This document shows positions 9,794 through 17,684 of a stretch of 64,000 nt of DNA, piece after piece (position 1 is the first letter of the stretch; each line of letters starts with the position of its first letter). The notes under the pieces were generated by a model that saw nothing but the letters and a program-made list of their open reading frames with translations, did no database searches and was not told the DNA's origin. Source of the stretch: Zobellia laminariae (GTDB lineage Bacteria > Bacteroidota > Bacteroidia > Flavobacteriales > Flavobacteriaceae); contig NZ_RCNS01000002.1 in assembly GCF_009725995.1 (NCBI RefSeq), forward strand, positions 744,001 to 808,000, read 5' to 3'. The position numbers and the translations under genes are program-made.

Positions 9794-9825
9794 TTTGAAA
9801 GATTACATGAAAAAAAGTATCTTTG
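9794..9825 (+). promoter_or_regulatory. Bacteroidota-type promoter of tRNA-His
   Basis: The -33 box TTTG (9794-9797), a 20-bp spacer and the -7 box TATCTTTG (9818-9825) match the Bacteroidota sigma-ABfr consensus. Transcription would start a few bases before the tRNA. Confidence 0.75.
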
Positions 9826-9840
9826 CCACCGCTTACAAAT

Positions 9841-9915
9841 GGTGGTTGTAGCTCAGCTGGTTAGAGCGCTTGATTGTGGTTCAAGAGGTCGCCGGTTCGA
9901 AACCGGTCTTCCACC
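9841..9915 (+). tRNA. tRNA-His (anticodon GTG)
   Basis: The cloverleaf can be folded by eye: D stem GCTC/GAGC, anticodon stem CTTGA/TCAAG around loop TTGTGGT (anticodon GTG at 9876-9878), variable loop AGGTC, T stem GCCGG/CCGGT around TTCGAAA. The encoded G at 9841 can be the extra 5' G(-1) that pairs with C73 (9915), the histidine identity element. CCA is not encoded. The acceptor stem pairs G1-G4 and G7 normally, but positions 5:68 and 6:67 are both T opposite T, which is unusual. A promoter and a terminator frame it as a single-gene transcript. Confidence 0.95.
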
Positions 9916-9923
9916 CCGAAATA

Positions 9924-9956
9924 AAAAGCCTTGTCAATTTTGACAAGGCTTTTTTG
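9924..9956 (+). terminator. terminator of tRNA-His
   Basis: Inverted repeat AAGCCTTGTCAA / TTGACAAGGCTT followed by TTTTT, starting about 9 bases after the tRNA. Confidence 0.85.
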
Positions 9957-9985
9957 GTTTTATATATGACCTCAAAAAAGGGCAT

Positions 9986-10017
9986 AAAAAAACCTGCTGT
10001 TTAGGGCAGGTTTTTTA
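9986..10017 (-). terminator. terminator of the M28 peptidase gene
   Basis: Hairpin with arms CCTGC/GCAGG flanked by A and T runs on both sides, 17 bp beyond the stop of the minus-strand peptidase gene. It could work in both directions. Confidence 0.7.
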
Positions 10018-10033
10018 TTTACTGGTACAATTT

Positions 10034-11602
10034 TTATTCAGCAGCTTTATCTACCACTAAACGTTTGTTTCTATTGGCTACTTCCCAAGCTGTGTAAAAG
10101 ACTAAACGTGTACGATTTTCAAGAAGATCGTAGTTAATCTTGTCCGGCGTATCTCCTGGTTTGTGATAATCTGCGTGAGTTCCGTTAAAATAGAAAATAA
10201 TTGGAATGTTGTTCTTTGCAAAATTGTAATGGTCACTTCTATAATAGAAACGATTAGGGTCGTTCTCGTCGTTATAAGTGTAATCCAACTCAATATTAGT
10301 GTACTTGTCGTTAACCTCTTCAGAAAGCTCGTGTAGGTCTGTACTGAGCTTATCGGAGCCAATTAGGTAGATGTAGTTGCGGTCACCATCACGTTCTGGG
10401 TCAATACGGCCGATCATATCAATATTAAGATTGGCAACTGTGTTTTCAAGGGGATATATTGGATCTACATCTGTATAGTACTGAGAGCCTAATAGTCCTT
10501 TTTCCTCACCTGTAACGTGTAGAAAAACAATTGATCGTTTTGGACCTTGTCCAGCATCCGCCGCCTTTTTAAAAGCTTGTGCAATTTCTAAAAGAGCAAC
10601 TGTACCAGAACCATCATCATCCGCACCATTGTTAATTTCGCCATCGGCAGTAATACCAATGTGGTCCAAGTGAGATGAAATCACTAAGTACTCGTTAGGC
10701 TTTTCGGAACCTTTTAGTATGGCAACTACATTTTCGGACTCAATATCGCCATTTTCGCTTTTGACATTAACAATCAGTTTCTTCGCTAAATTTTTTGGTT
10801 TGTTATCGGATACAATACTTGGTAAAATAGCCTTAGCCAATTTTGCATCGATTAAAAAGTTAAAAAACTCATCTGAATCGTCTTTGGCTAATTCCATTCT
10901 GCCACTTTCGTTGGTCTTCATCCATTCAAACCTACTTTTAAAGCGCGCAAAGTTAGTTTCGTCATAATAAAGAATGCCTTTAGCTCCTTTAGAGGTAGCT
11001 AGCTCTAAACGCTTGCCTAAAGATTCTGACATGTTACTCCAGATAGACTTTTCGGAAGACCCGGACAAAAGATAGTTTCCGTTAGCAGCAATTGGCTCAC
11101 CAGATTTAACTAAGATTACTTTATCCTTAACGTCAATATTTTTGTAGTCAGAATAATCACCTTCTTCAATGCCATAACCAACGTAAATGATATTATCAAA
11201 AGTTCCTTCTGCTTTAGAAAAAGTAAGGAAATCTTCTCCTAACGGGTACTCTTTGCCATCAATAGAAAGAGAACCTGCGGGTAATTGGCTAACTTGAAGT
11301 GGTACTGTTTGAAAATAGTTTCCGTCTGCTTGTGCAGCAGGAATCCCCATTTTTTCGTATTGGGCTTTTAAATATTCTACAGCCTTTTTTTGACCAGGTT
11401 TCCCGGTTTCCCTTCCTTCGTATTCATCGGAAGCGTAGGTGTAAAGATGTTCTTTAAGTTCACTTTCGGTAATAGTTTCTGCGAAAGGTTCAGGGGTACT
11501 GGTGGGTTTAGCAACTGCGTTTTTATCGCCATCAGAAACAGTTGTTTGTGATGAGTTGCAGGCCATAGCCAATCCTATGGCAAGGATAATGAGTTTTTTC
11601 AT
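10034..11602 (-). CDS. M28 family metallopeptidase with PA domain, lipoprotein
   Basis: This 522-residue envelope protein has a lipoprotein signal ending LAMAC (Cys15). A PA-type insert lies between residues of about 120 and 270. The M28 zinc core has SSHLDHIG (His and Asp ligand region), NNGADDDGSG, HVTGEEKGLLG (catalytic and ligand Glu), NIDMIGR, and the final His in NGTHADYHKPGD. M28 enzymes are Zn aminopeptidases or carboxypeptidases that trim peptides outside the cytoplasm. All expected ligands are visible, so it should be active. It is convergent with the tRNA unit and divergent from galM. Confidence 0.92.
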   Translation of the reverse strand: MKKLIILAIGLAMACNSSQTTVSDGDKNAVAKPTSTPEPFAETITESELKEHLYTYASDEYEGRETGKPGQKKAVEYLKAQYEKMGIPAAQADGNYFQTVPLQVSQLPAGSLSIDGKEYPLGEDFLTFSKAEGTFDNIIYVGYGIEEGDYSDYKNIDVKDKVILVKSGEPIAANGNYLLSGSSEKSIWSNMSESLGKRLELATSKGAKGILYYDETNFARFKSRFEWMKTNESGRMELAKDDSDEFFNFLIDAKLAKAILPSIVSDNKPKNLAKKLIVNVKSENGDIESENVVAILKGSEKPNEYLVISSHLDHIGITADGEINNGADDDGSGTVALLEIAQAFKKAADAGQGPKRSIVFLHVTGEEKGLLGSQYYTDVDPIYPLENTVANLNIDMIGRIDPERDGDRNYIYLIGSDKLSTDLHELSEEVNDKYTNIELDYTYNDENDPNRFYYRSDHYNFAKNNIPIIFYFNGTHADYHKPGDTPDKINYDLLENRTRLVFYTAWEVANRNKRLVVDKAAE

Positions 11603-11631
11603 GTTGTATGAGTTATGCTTTCAAAAGTTCC

Positions 11632-11639
11632 CAAAATTA
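11632..11639 (-). promoter_or_regulatory. -7 box for the M28 peptidase gene
   Basis: CAAAATTA on the plus strand reads TAATTTTG on the minus strand, 30 bp before the start codon. No clear -33 box is seen. Confidence 0.5.
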
Positions 11640-11751
11640 ACGAAAACAAATAGAACAGGTCTGCTGGCTGGGCAATAATTATGTGTGTTGATCTATTACT
11701 TTTTTAGTTAACTTGCCTGAGGTTTTACCAAATCCAGATGTACTTATTGAT

Positions 11752-12939
11752 ATGAGAATTTTAAAACTACTAATTGCCTGTGGCTTAGCAGGAACCATTA
11801 ACCTTTCCTGTAATCAAATTAAAAAAGAAAAAATGACCGAATCCGCTTCCGAGCTACCAAAAGCAAAATTTGAGAAGAATATTAATCCTGAAGATTTTAC
11901 TACAACTATAAAAGGAGATTCGGTAAAGTTCTTTGTTCTGACCAATGCAAATGGAATGGAAGTTACTTTTACGAACTACGGACAACGTTTAGTTTCGTTA
12001 TATGCTCCTGATAAGGATGGTAGTTTTAAAGATGTAGTGCTAGGTTTTAATAATTTGGAAAATTATAGGTCGAAAAAAAACTTTTATGGTGCTACAATTG
12101 GCAGATATGGAAATCGTATAGCTAAAGGAAAGTTCTCTTTAGATGGTAAAACATATGATTTAGCCATTAATAATAATGAAAACCACCTGCACGGAGGAGA
12201 AGTAGGATTTGAAAGTGTAGTTTGGAAAGTTGTGGAGCAGTCTAAAAACGCAATTAGCTTTAGCCGTACATCTCCTGATATGGAGGAAGGTTACCCGGGT
12301 AATTTAGATGTTAGGGTTAGTTATGTTCTTACGAATGATAATGAATTGCAAATAAGCTACGAAGCAAAAACGGATAAACCCACGTATGTAAACCTTACCA
12401 ATCATTCGTTCTTTAACCTTAAAGGAGAAGGGGAGGGAACAGTAAATGATCATATTGCACTATTGAATGCAGATAAGTTTACACCTGTGGACAATGGTTT
12501 GATTCCAACAGGAGAATTGAGGGATGTGGCAGGGACCCCTTTTGATTTTAGAACACCAAAACTTATTGGAAAGGATATTGAGGCTAATTATGACCAAATT
12601 AAGTTGGGTAATGGTTACGATCATAATTATGTTTTAAACGAAGTGCCTAAGAACCGCGAGGGCTTAACGTTTGCGGCTAGGGTTGTAGAGCCTACTAGCG
12701 GTCGTACGTTAGAAGTTTATACTTCTGAACCTGGAGTCCAGTTTTATACAGGTAATTTTTTAGATGGCTCTGATATTGGTAAAAGCGGTAATCCTTATCT
12801 CCGTAGAGGTTCCTTTTGTTTAGAAACACAACATTTTCCAGATTCGCCTAATCATCCTGAATTTCCTAGTACACAATTAAACCCGGGAGAAACATATACG
12901 TCATATTGTACCTATAAATTTGGTGTTACTAAGAACTAA
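11752..12939 (+). CDS. galM: aldose 1-epimerase (galactose mutarotase), probable lipoprotein
   Basis: The protein is 395 residues from the ATG at 11752. A longer reading from a TTG at 11713 adds 13 residues before the signal peptide and was rejected. The N-terminus MRILKLLIACGLAGTINLSC suggests export as a lipoprotein, although the lipobox is not ideal. GalM motifs are present: GATIGRYGNRIAKG, NHLHGG (His), LTNHSFFNL (catalytic His) and SEPGVQFYTGNF (catalytic Glu). It interconverts alpha and beta anomers of aldoses, here probably in the periplasm. It does not look like part of the adjacent hydroxyproline operon. Confidence 0.9.
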   Translation: MRILKLLIACGLAGTINLSCNQIKKEKMTESASELPKAKFEKNINPEDFTTTIKGDSVKFFVLTNANGMEVTFTNYGQRLVSLYAPDKDGSFKDVVLGFNNLENYRSKKNFYGATIGRYGNRIAKGKFSLDGKTYDLAINNNENHLHGGEVGFESVVWKVVEQSKNAISFSRTSPDMEEGYPGNLDVRVSYVLTNDNELQISYEAKTDKPTYVNLTNHSFFNLKGEGEGTVNDHIALLNADKFTPVDNGLIPTGELRDVAGTPFDFRTPKLIGKDIEANYDQIKLGNGYDHNYVLNEVPKNREGLTFAARVVEPTSGRTLEVYTSEPGVQFYTGNFLDGSDIGKSGNPYLRRGSFCLETQHFPDSPNHPEFPSTQLNPGETYTSYCTYKFGVTKN

Positions 12940-12947
12940 ATACCGCT

Positions 12948-13802
12948 TTAATTAGACTTTTTATGTTGAGCAGCAAATCGTGACGGAATCACACCTTTTA
13001 ATTTTTTAAACTGTCTGTTGAAGTTAGAAATCGATGAAAATCCGGATTGTTCTGAAATTTCTAGAATAGAATTTTGGTCGTCTGCTCGATTTAATAATTG
13101 ACACGCATGCTCTATACGAAGCTCTATCAAGAATTGAAAAAAGGTCTTATTGGTATGCTGTTTGAAAAATTTACAAAAGGCATTGGGTGTCATATGTACT
13201 TTGCTTGATACGGTATCTAAATTAATTTCATTCTGAAAATGAGTTACCACGTAATCAAAAATAGTTTGCATACGTTCTCCTTGGGAACTCCCCATTTTCT
13301 TTGAAGACACAAAGTTTGTCAAGGTCTTTTTATCTGCATAACACAGGTTTTTTAGCAAATTGAAAAAGCAAATGAAACGCTCCAGTTTTTGCAAATTTGG
13401 AAGCTGTTTCATAGCATTTTGAATATCTTTCGTATCACCTAAAACCTGAAAGCCTTCTTTTGAAACATTAAAAAGGGGGTGCAACTCCTCCAAGTCTGGT
13501 AATTCAAAAAATGATTCGCCAAAAGTAGTTTCCGTAAAGAACAATGAAATTCTATGGGCCATTTCATCTGTACTATCATTTTTGAATAAATGTGGGCTAT
13601 GAGGACCAATCACAAAAAAGTCGCCATCTTCAAATGGATGAATGCTATCGCCAACAATCAATTTTCCCTTCGCCTTTACAATTAAAGTTAGTTGAATTTC
13701 TGCATGCTGATGCAGTTTATCATAGAAAACCATCTCCCGGTCTACCTGAACTATTAGATTTTGGTGCAGCGGTTTTGGAATTTGAAAAGGATGTACTTTC
13801 AT
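12948..13802 (-). CDS. AraC family transcriptional regulator
   Basis: This 284-residue protein has an N-terminal cupin-like sensor domain (about 20-100, with HAEIQLTLIVKAKGKLIVG) and a C-terminal AraC double helix-turn-helix (about 185-280, with LDTVSSKVHMTPNAFCKFFKQHTNKTF and the second helix pair ending SGFSSISNFNRQFKKLKG). It is divergent from the hydroxyproline genes with a 142-bp shared upstream region, so it is the obvious candidate regulator, probably responding to hydroxyproline or a pathway intermediate. The role is inferred from position. Confidence 0.88.
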   Translation of the reverse strand: MKVHPFQIPKPLHQNLIVQVDREMVFYDKLHQHAEIQLTLIVKAKGKLIVGDSIHPFEDGDFFVIGPHSPHLFKNDSTDEMAHRISLFFTETTFGESFFELPDLEELHPLFNVSKEGFQVLGDTKDIQNAMKQLPNLQKLERFICFFNLLKNLCYADKKTLTNFVSSKKMGSSQGERMQTIFDYVVTHFQNEINLDTVSSKVHMTPNAFCKFFKQHTNKTFFQFLIELRIEHACQLLNRADDQNSILEISEQSGFSSISNFNRQFKKLKGVIPSRFAAQHKKSN

Positions 13803-13891
13803 TTTATAAATTAAGCGTATTTAAGTCAAGTAGTTGATATATTGGTTTAATGATGGATAATATAGTATATAATTTTGATAATATGCTCTAA

Positions 13892-13920
13892 TTAGTACTA
13901 ACTATCTTCTACTAATTTTG
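13892..13920 (+). promoter_or_regulatory. promoter and possible operator of the hydroxyproline operon
   Basis: The -7 box TAATTTTG (13913-13920) is 24 bp before the dapA-like start. A perfect 10-bp palindrome TTAGTACTAA (13892-13901) overlaps the first of two direct TACTAA repeats (13896 and 13910), 14 bp apart. Tandem half-sites beside -33 would suit an AraC-type activator. No good -33 box is present, also consistent with activation. Confidence 0.45.
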
Positions 13921-13944
13921 TGAGTGTAATTAAAAATTAACCAG

Positions 13945-14883
13945 ATGAAATTTGAATGGAAAGGCGTTATGCCAGCGGTGACTACAAAATTTAATGAAGA
14001 TGATACGCTTGATCTAAAGATGTTCCGTACCAATATAGAAGCTCAAGTAGAAGCTGGGGTTCACGGAATTGTTTTAGGGGGTTCTCTTGGTGAGGCAAGT
14101 ACTTTAACTGCAGATGAAAAAAAGGTACTTATAAAAGAAACAGTTCAGATAGTTGAAGGTAAGATTCCTGTTATAATGACCATTGCAGAGCAGGCAACTA
14201 AAGTAGCGCTTCAAGCGATTAAAGATGCCGAAGAAAGCGGTGCAGACGGACTTATGATTCTTCCTCCTATGCGTTATAAGTCTACGGATAATGAAACTGT
14301 TCAATATTTTAAAGAATTAGCTAGTAGTACTGAGCTTCCTATTATGATTTACAACAACCCTGTAGATTATAAGATTGAAGTAACGGTGAGTATGTTTAAA
14401 GAACTAATTGAATTAAAAAATATCACAGCGGTAAAAGAGTCAACAAGGGATATCATTAATATTGGACGTTTACGTAATGAATTTGGTTCTGATTTAAGCA
14501 TTTTGACTGGAGTAGATCCTTTGGCATTAGAAAGTCTCTTTATGGGTGCCGATGGTTGGGTGGCAGGTCTTGTTTGTGCTTTTCCAGCAGAAACCGTTGC
14601 TATTTATGAACTGGCTAAAGCTGGTTATGCAAAGGAAGCTACTGAAATTTACAGATGGTTCTTGCCATTATTGGAGCTAGATATAAGTCCGCAATTGGTT
14701 CAGAATATTAAGTTGGCAGAAGTTGCTACGGGTATTGGTACCGAAATAGTTAGAAAACCAAGACTTCCATTACAAGGAGAAGAACGAGATAGAGTTTTGA
14801 AAGTAATTCAGGACGGACTTAAAAGTAGGCCTAAATTACCCGATTATAAAAATTTGAAAGTACTAAACAATCAGTTGGCCTAA
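13945..14883 (+). CDS. DHDPS-family deaminase/aldolase, probable pyrroline-4-hydroxy-2-carboxylate deaminase
   Basis: This 312-residue class I aldolase-fold protein belongs to the DapA/NAL superfamily. Y136 (IYNNPVDY) and the Schiff-base lysine K164 (AVKEST) are present, as is the GGSLGEASTL loop. In hydroxyproline catabolism a DapA-family enzyme deaminates and dehydrates 1-pyrroline-4-hydroxy-2-carboxylate to 2-oxoglutarate semialdehyde. The three genes that follow supply the other steps of that route, which is the main reason for preferring this role over lysine synthesis. First gene of the operon. Confidence 0.85.
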   Translation: MKFEWKGVMPAVTTKFNEDDTLDLKMFRTNIEAQVEAGVHGIVLGGSLGEASTLTADEKKVLIKETVQIVEGKIPVIMTIAEQATKVALQAIKDAEESGADGLMILPPMRYKSTDNETVQYFKELASSTELPIMIYNNPVDYKIEVTVSMFKELIELKNITAVKESTRDIINIGRLRNEFGSDLSILTGVDPLALESLFMGADGWVAGLVCAFPAETVAIYELAKAGYAKEATEIYRWFLPLLELDISPQLVQNIKLAEVATGIGTEIVRKPRLPLQGEERDRVLKVIQDGLKSRPKLPDYKNLKVLNNQLA

Positions 14884-15047
14884 TACCGTAATCTCATTAA
14901 AATTGAGAAGGAATTATTTTCTATTACGTGTATAATAAACGCTTATTGAAGTTGTTTGGTGAGTAAAAGTCTTTCTAGTAAATTCTTGGTGCTTAACCCC
15001 AAATATAGTAGCTTCATGCCTATTTTAAAGAGCAGAAATACCATACT

Positions 15048-16634
15048 ATGATTACAGGAAAAAACTATATTGGAAATGAGCTTTCATCTATTGGAAGTGA
15101 TACATATAAAACCTTTGACCCAAAGCTTAATTTGGAAACGGAGTGGACTTTTTATGAGGCCACAAAGGAAGAAATAGATAAGGCTGTGGGTAAAGCCCAT
15201 GAAGCTTTTCAGACTTATAAAAAGTTTTCAGGCGCTAAGAAAGCAGGATTTTTAGAAGCTATAGCCGAAGAAATTGAGGCTCTGGGTGATGAATTAATTC
15301 AGACATATTGTAAAGAGTCTGGATTGCCAGAAGGTAGAGCTATTGGCGAGCGTGGTCGTACCATGGGGCAGTTGCGGGCTTTTGCTCAATTGCTAAAAGA
15401 AGGCTCATGGGTAGAGGCTACGATAGATACGGCCCAACCAGATAGACAGCCAATGGCTAAAACAGATTTACGTAAAATGTTGCTTCCTATTGGCCCTATA
15501 GCTGTTTTTGGTTCAAGTAATTTTCCGTTTGCATTTTCTACGGCTGGTGGTGATACCGCTAGTGCTTTGGCTTCCGGTTGTCCGGTAATTGTAAAAAGTC
15601 ACCCTATGCATGCTGGTACTGGGGAACTGGTTTCTTCGGCAGTAATTAAAGCGGCGGAACGCACGGGTATGCCAGACGGTATTTTCTCTAATTTAAACAG
15701 TAGCGGTATAGAAGTGGGGCAACAATTGGTGCTTCATCCTAAAGTTAAAGGAGTAGGGTTCACCGGTAGTATCAAAGCTGGTACGGCTCTTTATAAATTG
15801 GCAAACGAACGAAAAGAACCTATTCCGGTTTTTGCCGAGATGGGTAGCATAAACCCTGTGGTAGTTTTACCTTCCGCTTTGCGTGATAAAGGTTTGGATT
15901 GGGCTAAACAATATGCCAGTTCAGTTATGATGGGTGCTGGTCAATTCTGTACTAACCCAGGATTAATTTTGGGTATAAAAAGTACATCGCTAGATGTCTT
16001 CATAAACGCTTTAGGTGAGGAAATAGATAAATTGGAACCTTCTTGTATGTTGCATCCAAACATTTATAACAACTACGAAAAAGGTAAAAAAGAGCTTTCA
16101 GGTCAAGGTGGTGCTGATGTTGTGGCAGAATACGAAAAGGCAGTAGCGCCAAATTATGCAAAACAGAAAGTGCTAACCGTTAATGGGGCTAATTTTTTAA
16201 AGAACCCTAAACTACACCAAGAAGTATTCGGACCATTTTCTATTGTGGTAAGATGTGCCGATGCAAAAGAGATGACAGAAGTTTTGAACCGTTTGGAAGG
16301 GCAGTTAACAGGTACAGTTCTTGGAAATCCTGACGAATTAAAAACATACAGTTCAGCAGTAGACGCTTTACAAGGAAGAGTTGGAAGATTAATTTTTAAC
16401 GGTGTTCCAACCGGAGTAGAAGTTTGTCCTTCTATGCAACATGGCGGACCTTTTCCTGCCAGTACAGATAGCCGTTTTACTTCGGTTGGCGTATCAGCTG
16501 TGAAGCGTTGGGTTAGACCTGTTTCTTTTCAGAATTGGCCACAAGAACTACTTCCTGAAGAATTGCAAAATGGGAATCCGCTGGCGATAATGCGCATTGT
16601 AGACAGTGAGCATACCAATAAAAAAATTGAGTAA
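15048..16634 (+). CDS. 2-oxoglutarate semialdehyde dehydrogenase (ALDH family)
   Basis: This 528-residue NAD(P)-dependent aldehyde dehydrogenase has catalytic C301 (GAGQFCTNPG) and general base E264 (FAEMGSINP), with the Rossmann loop GFTGSIKAG. Length and the sequence PIGPIAVFGSSNFPFAFSTAGGD place it with the hydroxyproline-linked 2-oxoglutarate semialdehyde dehydrogenases, which yield 2-oxoglutarate. It is 164 bp after the DapA-like gene and 28 bp before the epimerase. I see no terminator in the 164-bp gap, so one operon is likely. Confidence 0.88.
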   Translation: MITGKNYIGNELSSIGSDTYKTFDPKLNLETEWTFYEATKEEIDKAVGKAHEAFQTYKKFSGAKKAGFLEAIAEEIEALGDELIQTYCKESGLPEGRAIGERGRTMGQLRAFAQLLKEGSWVEATIDTAQPDRQPMAKTDLRKMLLPIGPIAVFGSSNFPFAFSTAGGDTASALASGCPVIVKSHPMHAGTGELVSSAVIKAAERTGMPDGIFSNLNSSGIEVGQQLVLHPKVKGVGFTGSIKAGTALYKLANERKEPIPVFAEMGSINPVVVLPSALRDKGLDWAKQYASSVMMGAGQFCTNPGLILGIKSTSLDVFINALGEEIDKLEPSCMLHPNIYNNYEKGKKELSGQGGADVVAEYEKAVAPNYAKQKVLTVNGANFLKNPKLHQEVFGPFSIVVRCADAKEMTEVLNRLEGQLTGTVLGNPDELKTYSSAVDALQGRVGRLIFNGVPTGVEVCPSMQHGGPFPASTDSRFTSVGVSAVKRWVRPVSFQNWPQELLPEELQNGNPLAIMRIVDSEHTNKKIE

Positions 16635-16662
16635 GATTAGAACATGTAGCACTATTTGAATT

Positions 16663-17670
16663 ATGGCGACGAGTATTTTCACTTGTATTGATGCCCACAC
16701 CTGTGGAAACCCGGTAAGGGTAGTAGCTAAGGGAGGACCTGAACTTACAGGAACATCCATGAGTGAAAAACGTCAGCATTTCCTAAAAGAATACGATTGG
16801 ATTCGTAAAGGGTTAATGTTCGAACCTCGCGGTCATGATATGATGAGTGGTAGCATTTTTTATCCGCCAGCAAATCCAGAAAATGATTTTGGTATTCTTT
16901 TTATAGAAACCAGTGGGTGTCTGCCTATGTGTGGTCACGGTACTATTGGAGCGATAACTATAGGTATTGAAGAAGGGTTGCTAAAACCGAAAAAGGCGGG
17001 TGAAATACGAATGGAAACGCCAGCCGGTCTGGTGAAAATCAGTTATCAGCAAACAGGTAAAAAGGTAGATTGGGTAAAATTGACGAATGTAAAATCATAT
17101 TTGGCAGCTACGGAATTAACGATTAAAAGTTCTGATTTAGGTGAATTGGTATTTGATGTTTCTTATGGCGGTAATTTTTATGCCATAATAGACCCACAGT
17201 CAAATTTTTCAGGTATTCAAGATTTTTCTGCAGGAAAGCTGGTTCAGTTGAGTCAAGAAATCCGTGATAAAATAAATTTGAAATATCCCAATGCATTCGT
17301 CCACCCTGAGGATGAAACCATTAATGGCGTAAGTCATATTTTGTGGACAGGAGATACTATTTCTCCCGAAGCAACCGCTCGTAATGCTGTTTTTTATGGA
17401 GATAAGGCAATAGATAGATCGCCGTGCGGCACGGGAACTTCTGCGAGAATGGCACAATGGTACGCCAAAGGAAAACTGAAAATAGGAGAGGAGTTCATTC
17501 ACGAAAGCTTCATAGGATCAAAATTTATAGGTAGGGTAGAAGAAGAAACTCTTTTAGATGGCAAGAAAGCTATTTACCCTAGCATTCAAGGTTGGGCCAG
17601 AATATACGGTCATAATACCATTACCATTGATGATGACGACCCTTATGCACATGGCTTTCAGGTTATATAA
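16663..17670 (+). CDS. 4-hydroxyproline 2-epimerase (proline racemase family)
   Basis: This 335-residue proline racemase-fold protein has both catalytic cysteines: C90 in MCGHGT and C255 in SPCGTGTSAR. Having two cysteines separates it from trans-3-hydroxyproline dehydratases, which replace one with Thr. It should convert trans-4-hydroxy-L-proline to cis-4-hydroxy-D-proline, the first step of the pathway. It is followed after 14 bp by the oxidase gene. Confidence 0.9.
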   Translation: MATSIFTCIDAHTCGNPVRVVAKGGPELTGTSMSEKRQHFLKEYDWIRKGLMFEPRGHDMMSGSIFYPPANPENDFGILFIETSGCLPMCGHGTIGAITIGIEEGLLKPKKAGEIRMETPAGLVKISYQQTGKKVDWVKLTNVKSYLAATELTIKSSDLGELVFDVSYGGNFYAIIDPQSNFSGIQDFSAGKLVQLSQEIRDKINLKYPNAFVHPEDETINGVSHILWTGDTISPEATARNAVFYGDKAIDRSPCGTGTSARMAQWYAKGKLKIGEEFIHESFIGSKFIGRVEEETLLDGKKAIYPSIQGWARIYGHNTITIDDDDPYAHGFQVI

Positions 17671-17684
17671 TACAGAGACAAGAA

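Noticed and set aside
11713..11751. Longer galM start at a TTG
   Set aside because: It would place 13 polar residues before a signal peptide; the ATG at 11752 fits better.
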